The notes below the pieces were generated by a model, which worked only from the letters and a program-made list of their open reading frames with translations, had not been told where the DNA came from and ran no database searches. DNA of 36,954 nt. It comes from Oscillospiraceae bacterium (GTDB lineage Bacteria; Bacillota; Clostridia; Oscillospirales; Oscillospiraceae). Made by a program: the position numbers and the translations under genes. Shown in pieces: positions 30,516 through 36,954 of the stretch; within the stretch, counting starts at the first letter, position 1; each line of letters starts with the position of its first letter. The stretch lies in assembly GCA_910575695.1 (NCBI GenBank), contig CAJTGJ010000034.1, forward strand, positions 1-36,954. Direction: 5' to 3'.

Positions 30516-30884
30516 ATGATTCGGCCAATTCTTGCTTGTATAGACCCCTATAAGGCAGCAGAGGAATTTGCTGCGGTTGGGTGGAATATTGATTTTTCGC
30601 AGCCTTGGGAAAGTGGTGACCCTTTGGTGGGGGTATCACTTTGCGGCAACTCTGTCCTGCTTGGTATCACGGAGGGATATGTTCCTGACAATCAGCTTTC
30701 ACAAATTGGATGTGGAGTTGAAATCTACATGACCGTACCTGGTGGACAGCTCAAGCAGATATATGAGAACCATTTGGTGCTGAAACCAACTGCGCTGATG
30801 GTTCAGCCGTGGGGCGATACGGCATTTGAGGTCAAAATCAGTGGATACCAGTTTATGATTGCCGCTGTAAATTCCAGTTTATAG
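30516..30884 (+). CDS. VOC (glyoxalase/bleomycin-resistance-like) family protein
   Basis: A 122-residue single-domain protein. The opening MIRPILACIDPYKAAEEFAA followed by WNIDFSQPWESGDPL and the ending PWGDTAFEVKISGYQFMIAA fit the beta-alpha-beta-beta-beta fold of the VOC superfamily. Metal ligands are not obvious, so it may bind a small molecule rather than act as an enzyme. ATG 30516 follows a weak ribosome binding site. AT-richer than the chromosome and probably element cargo. Confidence 0.7.
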   Translation: MIRPILACIDPYKAAEEFAAVGWNIDFSQPWESGDPLVGVSLCGNSVLLGITEGYVPDNQLSQIGCGVEIYMTVPGGQLKQIYENHLVLKPTALMVQPWGDTAFEVKISGYQFMIAAVNSSL

Positions 30885-30912
30885 GGGATTTCATCTTTTG
30901 GGTGAAATCCCC
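30884..30912 (+). terminator. Hairpin after the VOC gene
   Basis: A perfect 10-bp stem GGGGATTTCA/TGAAATCCCC (30884-30893 with 30903-30912) begins at the stop codon. The following CCTTGAC has no T run, so termination is likely but not certain. Confidence 0.5.
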
Positions 30913-30959
30913 CTTGACAAATGTTCTCTTGATATAGTCAAAGCACCAGAAAATCGGCG

Positions 30960-31440
30960 CCACCATCCGGCAGACCATCTCAAGCTGCCTGAAATTAAGC
31001 GTCCAGACCTTGCCCCCAGCATCATCCGGGTTTTGAAAGCTCAAAAGGTACCGCAGATGGAGTGGATGCTTGCGGTGGGGCCAGCATGGAATAACCCGCT
31101 CGACCTTGTTTTTACAGATGAGCGCGGGGGACACCTGAAGCACCGCACGATCATCAATCACTTTAAAAAGATCGTTGCCTCTATTGGCCTGGAGAATACC
31201 AGATTTCAAGATTTGAGGCACAGCTGCGCCGTCAACGCTCTACAGGCCGGGGACAGTGTGAAGGCCGTCCAGGAGCAGTTGAGCCGCTGCTCCTGCGCTT
31301 TCACGATGGACGTATATGCCGCCGTCTCCAACACCATGCGGAGGGCTTCCACAGTAGCGGATGAAGGGCCTGTTCAAGGCGGTTTCGCACCTGTAAGGGG
31401 TAAAGTTTGGGGGCAAATCCGTATTGCGGCTTTCAACGCA
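30960..31440 (+). pseudogene. Tyrosine recombinase (integrase), C-terminal relic
   Basis: The frame holds the second half of a phage-type integrase: LPEIKRPDLAPSIIRVLKAQ, DLVFTDERGGHLKHRTI, then FQDLRHSCAV (catalytic R-H pair) and CAFTMDVYAAVSNTMRRAST with the nucleophilic Tyr. The N-terminal arm- and core-binding domains and the first catalytic Arg are missing, and no proper start exists. Downstream of the Tyr the sequence runs into unrelated codons. Relic of an integrative element. Confidence 0.8.
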
Positions 31441-31459
31441 AAACATATTAGTTCAATAT

Positions 31460-31684
31460 CTAAAGAAAGCAAAGAAAACCCTGTGATTTCACAACAATCA
31501 CAGGGTTTTCTGATGGTGGAGCGACCACAACCAACGGCGAACACCCCGCATAGTTGGAAACGGCGCTTTCAAAGTGTTCCTCAATCTTGTCCAGAAGAAT
31601 GTCGTCAATGGTAATCTGCCTGTCTCCGCCGTTGAGGATCATATCGTCGTAAAGGTAGATGGCCCGAAGGAAGATATTCACCAT
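31460..31684 (-). pseudogene. Serine recombinase, C-terminal relic
   Basis: The frame begins MVNIFLRAIYLYDDMILNGG, continues RQITIDDILLDKIEEHF and ends near the hairpin. The segment 'I-F-x-R-x-I-Y-L-Y-D-D' and a following short acidic tail are typical for the end of large serine recombinases. The catalytic, recombinase and zinc-ribbon domains are absent; the sequence upstream (31685-31734) is unrelated. Confidence 0.5.
31475..31509. terminator. Bidirectional terminator behind the integrase relic
   Basis: A perfect 14-bp stem AAAACCCTGTGATT (31475-31488) with 31496-31509, ending in TTTT on both strands. Confidence 0.75.
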
Positions 31685-31734
31685 TGGCAGAAGGAGAGCG
31701 GGGATGCAACCCCGTTGTCACGAAATGTTTTTGC

Positions 31735-33072
31735 TCAATACCCGTACCGCTTCCGGTATTTCAGCAGCAGCGCCGCCGCCATCACCGTCCCCAGCAGCTC
31801 GGCCACCGGCGTCGCCAGCCACACGCCGGTGACGCCCCCCAGCAGGATGGGTATGATCTGAATACTGGCAACGGTGAACAGGAAGGACCGGGAGAAGGCC
31901 AGCACGGCGGACACCACGCCGTTGGACAGGGCGGTAAACATACCGCTGGCAAAGACGTTCAGCCCTACGAACAGCAGAGCGATGGAGCACAGGCGATTGC
32001 CCGTCACCGCCAGGTCATGCACCGGGCTGTCCGGCCGGGTGAAAATGCCCACCAGAGGGACGGTTGCCAGAACGGAGATCACCGTACAGAGGACGGATGC
32101 CCCGACGATGAATTTGACGCTGAATCCCACCAGCTTCTTCAGTTTTTCATGGTTCTGCTCCCCGTGGTAGTAGGAGATCATAGGGGCCACGCCGTAGGAG
32201 TAGCCGATGAACAGGGCGCTGACAAACATAAGTACATACATGATGATGGTGATGGCCGCCACGCCGTCCTCGCCCATGTATTTCAGCATGGCCAGGTTGA
32301 ACAGCAGGGTGGTGATGCCGGACACCAGGGAGGTGGCCAGCTCCGACATGCCGTTGGCGGAGGCGTGGAACAGCACCCCGCCCCGGAATACCGGCCTTTC
32401 AAAGTGGAGCAGGCTGTCCTTCTTCCGGAACACCAGGAAGCCTACCACGGCGGTGATGGAGTAGCCCAGGCCGGTGGCGATAGCCGCCCCCTGGATGCCC
32501 AGGTCGAACAGAGCAATCAGAACATAGTCCAGAATGATGTTGGTCACGCCCCCCGCCACGGTACAGATCAGGGATAGGGTGGACTTGTCGGCGGCAATCA
32601 GGTAGAGGGAAAAGTTATACATGAGCAGGATGGGGATGGTGAACAGCAGATAGTTGCTCAGGTAGGTGTGGCAGTAGCCGAACACCGCCGGAGAGAGGCC
32701 CATGGTCCCCAGCAGGGTATCCATCAGGGTATAGCCCAGCACCATCATCACCGCGCCCACCACTGCATTGGTGAGAATGAGAAGGGTGAAGTCCTGCCGG
32801 GCCTCCTGTTCCTTATGCTCCCCCATTTTCTTCATGACCACGGCGCTGCCGCCGGTAGCCAGCATACCGGAGATTGCCGTAATCAGGGCGATGGCCGGGG
32901 CGGTGAGGTTGATGGCAGACAGGGCCTCCATGCCGATGAGGTTGGAGACGAACAGGCCGTCCACCATGGTGTAGAAGGTGTTGAACACCGTCATGACGAT
33001 GGTGGGAAAGGCAAAATGCAGAATGTTTTTGCCTGTGACAGGTAGATGGTACGAGCCCAGTGTGTTTTCCAT
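31735..33072 (-). CDS. MATE-family multidrug/sodium antiporter
   Basis: A 445-residue twelve-helix exporter of full family length. The N-terminal half includes PTIVMTVFNTFYTMVDGLFV; TVAGGVTNIILDYVLIALF lies at the centre; GYSYGVAPMISYYHGEQNHE near 310-330 matches the second-half repeat. It likely exports cationic drugs or metabolites using a sodium or proton gradient. AAAGGAG lies 8 nt before the ATG. It diverges from the GNAT gene; the MerR regulator further right may control it. Confidence 0.92.
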   Translation of the reverse strand: MENTLGSYHLPVTGKNILHFAFPTIVMTVFNTFYTMVDGLFVSNLIGMEALSAINLTAPAIALITAISGMLATGGSAVVMKKMGEHKEQEARQDFTLLILTNAVVGAVMMVLGYTLMDTLLGTMGLSPAVFGYCHTYLSNYLLFTIPILLMYNFSLYLIAADKSTLSLICTVAGGVTNIILDYVLIALFDLGIQGAAIATGLGYSITAVVGFLVFRKKDSLLHFERPVFRGGVLFHASANGMSELATSLVSGITTLLFNLAMLKYMGEDGVAAITIIMYVLMFVSALFIGYSYGVAPMISYYHGEQNHEKLKKLVGFSVKFIVGASVLCTVISVLATVPLVGIFTRPDSPVHDLAVTGNRLCSIALLFVGLNVFASGMFTALSNGVVSAVLAFSRSFLFTVASIQIIPILLGGVTGVWLATPVAELLGTVMAAALLLKYRKRYGY

Positions 33073-33118
33073 GATTTTCTCCTTTCTTGCTGCTGGTGGA
33101 AAAGATTTCTTATTTCAT

Positions 33119-33156
33119 AAAACCGGCTTGTAATTGTTCAAAACCGGTGTTATACT
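33119..33156 (+). promoter_or_regulatory. GNAT promoter with direct repeat
   Basis: TTGTAA (33128-33133), 17-bp spacer and TATACT (33151-33156). AAAACCGG occurs at 33119-33126 and 33140-33147, 21 bp apart, flanking the -35. The site lies in the divergent MATE/GNAT promoter region and could bind a shared regulator. Confidence 0.5.
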
Positions 33157-33201
33157 TGGAGCGATAAATCAAAATTTGAATGTTTGGAGAGGAAAAGGGA
33201 A

Positions 33202-33702
33202 ATGGACGTTTCGTTATTCTCAAATCAATATCTTGTTCGAAAGATGCGTGCCGATGATGCAGCGGAAATATATACATTATGCTATAAAAACAGTTTATAC
33301 TATCAATACTGTCCACCGTTTGTATCAGAACAGAGCATTATGAATGATATGAATGCGCTCCCGCCCAACAAGGAAATGTGCGATAAGTACTATCTGGGAT
33401 TTTACGATGGGGAAAAACTGATTGCTGTGATGGATTTCATTATGGCCTATCCGGATGAATTAACAGCCTTTATTGGATTTTTTATGACGGATGTGTCCGT
33501 ACAGAACACTGGAACAGGGAGCAAGATTATCAATGACCTGTGTGCTTATCTGGCCCGTATTGGGATTGTAAATGTCCGTCTCGGTTGGGTAAAAGGGAAT
33601 CCGCAAGCAGAACATTTTTGGCACAAAAATGGTTTTAAAGAAACGGGAGTTACATATGATACGGAAAACTATACCGTAATTGTTGCCCAGCGAGGTTTAT
33701 AA
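33202..33702 (+). CDS. GNAT-family N-acetyltransferase
   Basis: A 166-residue acetyl-CoA-dependent acetyltransferase. FFMTDVSVQNTGTGSKIIND (motif A, Q-x2-G-x-G binding the CoA pyrophosphate) lies near 95-115; NPQAEHFWHKNGFKETG (motif B) follows. The start at 33202 has GGAGAGG 9 nt upstream; in-frame codons before it would place the binding site inside the gene. The substrate is unknown. AT-rich relative to neighbours, suggesting transfer. Confidence 0.88.
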   Translation: MDVSLFSNQYLVRKMRADDAAEIYTLCYKNSLYYQYCPPFVSEQSIMNDMNALPPNKEMCDKYYLGFYDGEKLIAVMDFIMAYPDELTAFIGFFMTDVSVQNTGTGSKIINDLCAYLARIGIVNVRLGWVKGNPQAEHFWHKNGFKETGVTYDTENYTVIVAQRGL

Positions 33703-33716
33703 ATTCCGGTTTATTG

Positions 33717-33749
33717 GGGGACTGCCTGGAACGGCGGTCCCCTGGTTTT
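33717..33749 (+). terminator. Terminator after the GNAT gene
   Basis: Stem GGGGACTGCC/GGCGGTCCCC with one G-T pair (33717-33726 with 33733-33742), loop TGGAAC, then TGGTTTT. Confidence 0.65.
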
Positions 33750-33754
33750 GATAT

Positions 33755-33801
33755 TTGACATCTTTTTCGGCAAGGGGTATCATAAACCGTGTGGCAGCCA
33801 C
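33755..33801 (+). promoter_or_regulatory. merR-like gene promoter and palindrome
   Basis: TTGACA (33755-33760), 17-bp spacer and TATCAT (33778-33783), followed by the palindrome GTGGC-A-GCCAC (33791-33801). The 17-bp spacer is normal, not the stretched 19-20 bp of MerR-activated promoters. Confidence 0.5.
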
Positions 33802-33841
33802 GCAGTCAAGAGATATTTTTCATTTTTTGGAGGAAATTTTT

Positions 33842-34699
33842 ATGGAGCGGAAAAAAGGCTGGCTGACCTCCGGGGCTTTCGCCGCCCTGTGCGGCACCAC
33901 CAAGGAAACTCTGCGCCACTACAAAGACGTGGGGCTGCTCCTCCCGGCCTACCAGGGGGACAACGGCTATTTTTACTACGACGTGGAGCAGTTCTACGAT
34001 TTTTACGCCATTTCCATCTTCCGTCAGACGGGCACGCCCCTGGAGAAGATCCGCCGCTGTCTCCGGGGGCAGGACACCGCCCAGACGCTGGCGCTGCTGC
34101 GGGAGCAGCGGACCCAGCTGGAGGCGGAGCGGCAGAGGCTGGAACACATGGACTTTGTGCTGTCCGGCGCTCTGCGCAATCTGGAGTTTGGGCCGGGGCC
34201 GGACATGGTTCCCCGAACCGGCTGGTTTGAGAGAGAGCACCTGCTGGCTCTCCCCGTTAGAGAGCTGGAGGGACTGATGCCTCTGAAGGCCAGCGAGGAA
34301 GAACTGCTGATCGTTGTGCTGGAGCGGTGCCGGGCGCTGTGCAGCCAATACGGAATACAGACCGACTTCCAGTTGGGGGCCATTCACCAGCCGGGGGAGC
34401 AGGGCGGATCAGGGGCCATCAGCCACCTCTACACCCGAATCAAAGAAAAAGCGGACTTTCCCTATTACAAGGAGAAGCCCGCCGGGAATTATCTGTACCT
34501 CTGCTGCCGGGGCCGTTGGGACATCTCCGCAGGTTATGCCGCCCTCAACCGCTGTATCCTTGAACGGGGGCTGGAAACGACAGGAGATTTCTATGCCTGC
34601 GACTTAGCCGGTTTTATCCTCAACTCGGTGGAGAAAAACGCGGCCTCCATGATTTCGGTGCGGCTGTCTGATGGCCCAACTACCAACAAACAACTCTGA
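33842..34699 (+). CDS. MerR-family regulator with C-terminal effector domain
   Basis: A 285-residue regulator. The winged helix is at 6-75 (WLTSGAFAALCGTTKETLRH, then YKDVGLLLPAYQGDNGYFYYD), a coiled-coil dimerisation helix lies near 80-115 (LLREQRTQLEAERQRLEHMD), and 130-280 resembles GyrI/BltR-type drug-binding domains. GGAGG lies 8 nt before ATG 33842. With a MATE exporter and an acetyltransferase next door, multidrug sensing is the simplest role, but no operator links are proven. Confidence 0.85.
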   Translation: MERKKGWLTSGAFAALCGTTKETLRHYKDVGLLLPAYQGDNGYFYYDVEQFYDFYAISIFRQTGTPLEKIRRCLRGQDTAQTLALLREQRTQLEAERQRLEHMDFVLSGALRNLEFGPGPDMVPRTGWFEREHLLALPVRELEGLMPLKASEEELLIVVLERCRALCSQYGIQTDFQLGAIHQPGEQGGSGAISHLYTRIKEKADFPYYKEKPAGNYLYLCCRGRWDISAGYAALNRCILERGLETTGDFYACDLAGFILNSVEKNAASMISVRLSDGPTTNKQL

Positions 34700-34788
34700 T
34701 TAACCATCTATGTGTATAGTCTTGATAAGTCAAGGTGAAAGGGAGGAAAGTCTGGTATTATAGAGCCTTCGTCCCTTTCTTTTACCGT

Positions 34789-34932
34789 TTAGATGTGGAA
34801 TTTACGGATGCAGTCCAACAGCGTCACGCAGAGTTCCTGGTACAGGTCCTCGTCAAATACGCCGTCGATGATAGCCTCCTTCGCCTGAAGGTCGTCGTCC
34901 TTGGCCCGGGACAGCAGTTCCTTGAAGTTCAT
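34789..34932 (-). pseudogene. Internally deleted conjugative-element HTH protein
   Basis: A 47-codon frame: MNFKELLSRAKDDDLQAKE then IIDGVFDEDLYQELCVTLLD and a short end. The start and the FDEDLYQEL segment match the small helix-turn-helix/sigma-like proteins of Tn916-type elements. The usual middle part (about a dozen residues including the Met-Tyr-x-Pro-Leu stretch) is missing. It may still be translated, but is probably a relic. Confidence 0.5.
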
Positions 34933-34941
34933 GGTCTTCCC

Positions 34942-35239
34942 TCACATCTCCTTTTTCAATTTCTGGACTGCCCGGTAATAGGCCGCGGCATCGGGTTGGG
35001 GGACAACGAAAAGAGCAGCGGACTTTGTGGCAAAGTACAAAATCCGCTGCATCCCATGTGATAACATTGAGTGGATCAACAGGCTCCTGTTGATCAGGCG
35101 GAGGCTCGCCCGCTTTGGCCGCAGGCTCCCGCTCTCTGCCTGGAAGGGCAATCGGAATAGAAGTCTTTGTCTTAAAGGCCGTGTGTTGCCACGCCGAAAG
35201 GCGATTGACCAGCTCAATGTTATAGATTTTATAATCCAT
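34942..35239 (-). pseudogene. Unrecognised mobile-element gene relic, probably frameshifted
   Basis: The N-terminal part in one frame reads MDYKIYNIELVNRLSAWQHT, then FKTKTSIPIA, from an ATG at 35239 with GGGAGC upstream. A plausible C-terminus lies in another frame (SAALFVVPQPDAAAYYRAVQ, then KLKKEM), ending 9 nt before the HTH relic. A single ancestral gene with a frameshift would explain this. I do not recognise the family. Confidence 0.35.
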
Positions 35240-35352
35240 AACATTGCTCCCTGTCCGCAGTTATACGGACATCACACAGGCGGCCAACGAATCCTGAAAC
35301 TCTTTGTTCTGTGGCAGCCGACGCTGCCGCCCTTGCCAAATGGAGTATGAAA

Positions 35353-35672
35353 TTATGCCAGTTCAGGCTCGAAAGACAGCGAAGATTGTCGAATAGCAGA
35401 AGCGGCCTTTTGCGTGTTCTCTGCCATGTGGGCGCAAGCCTCCTCCAGCGCCGCCGCCATACCTATGATGGCAGGCACATTCTCCGTTCCGGTGCGGCGG
35501 CCCTGTTCCTGGTCTCCGCCCTCTATCAGTCGGGGCATGGGGATTCCGTTACGGGCATACAACGCCCCAATCCTTTTTGGGCCGTGGAATTTGTGGGCGG
35601 ACAGGGACAGCAGATGGCCTGGATGACCGCCGGGGTCATTTTCGTGGTGGCCGCATTATCCATATAGACCAT
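35353..35672 (-). pseudogene. Cysteine desulfurase (NifS/IscS family) with internal deletion
   Basis: The start is typical: MVYMDNAATTKMTPAVIQA in one frame from ATG 35672 with AAAGGA upstream. Then, shifted by one frame, LLSLSAHKFHGPKRIGALYA with the PLP-binding Lys and GGDQEQGRRTGTENVPAIIG. About 180 residues between these segments are missing, as is the C-terminal domain with the catalytic Cys. It starts one base after the stop of the upstream gene, as in an operon. Confidence 0.8.
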
Positions 35673-35673
35673 T

Positions 35674-36293
35674 TTATCCGTATCCTTTCATGTCTGAAAG
35701 ATTGGAAGCGCCGCAAAGACGACGCTTCCAATCGAAAAATTTATTCATCACATAGATCCGATCCGGCTCCTTACGGCGCGGACACCATGAGGGAACGTAG
35801 ACCTTGGGGGCAGAACGCTTGAATACCCTGATCTTCTCTCCTCTGGTGCAATAGCGGCTGCCCATCTGGAGAAACGCCCCGTTCACTTTTCTGGGTGCCG
35901 GCTCACTATGGATCCCATAGTACGGGGCAGGTCGCACAGCGGCGCGGATACCGGCCTCATACGCCTGTTCTGTCGCAGCGATATTTCGCTCCGACACCGC
36001 AGTTTCATACTTCTCCAGCAGTTTCATACTATCTTCGGACAGTGTTGCCGTCAGGGCCTTATCGTCCTGGCTTACAGTCTGACCGAGCCGCTGAAGCTCC
36101 GGAGAAACCTTGGAGATTTCCGGCTCATAATCCCCGAAAAAGAGGTCGCGCAGAAGATTGGGGTCAGCGGATACCGGCAGGGCCGCCGGCACAGGTTCAG
36201 ACAGTGCAGCGGCGAGTGCGTTCACCGCGTCAATCAGCTGAGGGACTTGTCACTCAAAAAAACGCGTCCCATTTGGGTTTGATAAAATTCCAT
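35674..36293 (-). pseudogene. Mobile-element protein (DUF6809-like), disrupted and fused
   Basis: The ancestral start is ATG 36293 (GGAG upstream): MEFYQTQMGRVF, then a T7 run (36256-36262 region) after which the frame is lost. In the following frame a TGA precedes QVPQLIDAVNALAAALSEPV. The middle (LLRDLFFGDYEPEISKVSPE, KLLEKYETAVSERNIAATEQ, AYEAGIRAA) resembles small proteins of unknown function from clostridial conjugative elements. After about residue 97 the reading continues with unrelated YYGIHSEPAPRKVNGAFLQM and ends MKGYG, suggesting fusion to another gene by deletion. Confidence 0.55.
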
Positions 36294-36411
36294 CACAATA
36301 TGCTCCTTTAGGGGCATCTGCGCCGGTCAATAAAATGCAGGAGACGACTGCATTACAACAGCCGTCCCCTCTGATATGCTGCGGCAAGTGGAATCCACCA
36401 GCCACCAAAAC
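36294..36411. other. Short noncoding gap
   Basis: No gene is visible. GGGACGGCTG/CAGTCGTC-like complementary segments (about 36342-36371) may form a hairpin at the end of the neighbouring relic. Confidence 0.3.
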
Positions 36412-36677
36412 TCACGCAATCTGCTGTTCTCCCCAGCGAATCTGGAGATTACCGTCTTTATTCACCCCCTTTTGCATCAGGAGGGCCAGAAGATTATAGT
36501 CGATACCGAATTTATCATAAATCTGATCCAAGTCGGTATCCTGGCCTTTCGTGAACAAATTGATTTTTTCCTTCGCCACCACCATTTGCAGCAGATTGGA
36601 CTCCAGGTTGCTGATGTAGTTGAGGAAATAGATGTCCTTGTACTCTGTGGATGTATTACGTTCAAAGAAAAGTAAGC
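36412..36677 (-). pseudogene. C-terminal fragment of an unrecognised mobile-element protein
   Basis: The frame reads EYKDIYFLNYISNLESNLLQ, MVVAKEKINLFTKGQDTDLD, QIYDKFGIDYNLLALLMQKG and ends IRWGEQQIA. It is open up to a stop right beside the MITE at 36685, so the MITE insertion (or the neighbouring IS) removed the N-terminal part. The sequence looks like a genuine, conserved protein end, but I cannot name the family. Confidence 0.45.
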
Positions 36678-36684
36678 GTCAAAT

Positions 36685-36833
36685 TAGAGCAATTCTCAAA
36701 ATTACTGATACCGCTCTTGTAGGGACGGGGATTACCCGACCATCTCGATGCCTGATGCAAGTTGGTATCTTACGGGCGGATGATATCCGCCCCTACAAAC
36801 CGAGTTTTCTTATTATTTAGGAGAATTGCTCTA
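36685..36833. mobile_element. MITE, 149 bp, perfect 13-bp terminal inverted repeats
   Basis: TAGAGCAATTCTC (36685-36697) and GAGAATTGCTCTA (36821-36833) are exact complements. The outer TA fits the TA target duplication of IS630/Tc1-mariner relatives. Nested inside, TTGTAGGG and CCCTACAA form a second inverted pair, and GGCGGAT/ATCCGCC a hairpin. The GTAGGGGCGGAT motif is a frequent dispersed repeat in clostridial genomes. There is no coding capacity. Confidence 0.8.
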
Positions 36834-36893
36834 GATGGTGTCGTCAATAAAGGTGTGTTATAATAGTCCCCAAAAGAAGCGGGGGGCAGAAAA

Positions 36894-36954
36894 ATGGCAA
36901 GAGAACAGCATCGACATGATATAGGCGACAGAGCTTGGGAGAAAATCAGACCAT
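36894..36954 (+). CDS. IS5-like transposase, 5' end only
   Basis: From ATG 36894 the frame reads MAREQHRHDI, then GDRAWEKIRP to the window edge. The pattern D-x-x-W-x-x-I-x-P at the N-terminus is typical of IS5-group transposases (DUF4096-like start). A TATAAT lies at about 36869-36874. GGGGGG upstream may serve as the ribosome binding site. The left end of the IS should lie between 36834 and 36870. Confidence 0.65.
   Translation, partial: MAREQHRHDIGDRAWEKIRP

Noticed and set aside
30897..30945. Promoter in front of the integrase relic (TTGACA...TATAGT)
   Set aside because: The two boxes are only 13 bp apart, and the gene behind is truncated.
33110..33316. Minus-strand 68-codon frame overlapping the GNAT start
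   Set aside because: Antisense to the GNAT gene with no start signals.
1..36954. tRNA, rRNA or prophage structural genes
   Set aside because: None recognised by eye on either strand; a tRNAscan-SE run would settle the tRNA question.

Overview
The window looks like chromosomal DNA of a GC-rich gut Clostridium relative (order Eubacteriales, probably Oscillospiraceae near Flavonifractor, Lawsonibacter or Dysosmobacter). This is inferred from the high GC, the SLH-anchored surface proteins, the rpmG-secE-nusG-rplK-rplA order, the Firmicutes-type promoters and ribosome binding sites, and the style of the mobile-element remnants. No 16S or other decisive marker is present.

Positions 1-30,000 are mostly ordinary chromosome. 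After a serine-recombinase relic and a bidirectional terminator come a leucine-rich-repeat/SLH surface protein, an orphan promoter with a candidate small RNA, an aspartate carbamoyltransferase with a PyrI-like zinc domain on its C-terminus, a membrane-linked XRE regulator, a YerC/TrpR-like regulator, a metallophosphoesterase, a membrane-anchored polysaccharide deacetylase, and an FAD oxidoreductase coupled to an iron-sulfur-flavoprotein-like protein. MiaB, an MreD-like protein and PBP2 follow as one overlapping unit. A MarR regulator and a heterodimeric ABC exporter form a minus-strand operon, diverging from lexA. An SLH/GH25 lysozyme diverges from an operon of a 35-residue peptide, an XRE regulator and a DUF3169-like membrane protein, preceded by an operator array with a 21-bp period. 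Next are a zinc-ribbon protein, a D-lyxose isomerase, a MarR gene with a consensus promoter and two palindromic operators, and its MATE target gene, which has lost about 100 internal codons.

The ribosomal/secretion operon rpmG-secE-nusG-rplK-rplA (24,869-27,124) has a terminator-like hairpin in its leader and an L1-type mRNA binding site before rplK. It ends in a strong terminator, and rplJ-rplL do not follow.

From about 27.4 kb the DNA is accessory. A BlaI/BlaR1-like pair has a frameshift near the end of blaR1. Then come a cluster of hairpins including an origin-of-transfer-like site of MOBQ type, a VOC protein, a truncated tyrosine recombinase, a serine-recombinase C-terminus, an intact MATE transporter, a GNAT acetyltransferase and a MerR regulator. 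The last 2.2 kb is a graveyard: internally deleted or frameshifted relics (an HTH protein, a cysteine desulfurase, a conserved mobile-element protein), a 149-bp MITE with perfect 13-bp ends, and the start of an IS5-like transposase. I infer a decayed integrative or mobilizable element that left behind a few working cargo genes.

The best candidates for undescribed biology are the orphan small RNA at 1803-1893, the PyrB/zinc-domain fusion, the 35-residue peptide operon with its phased operators, and the oriT-like hairpin cluster at 30.18-30.39 kb.
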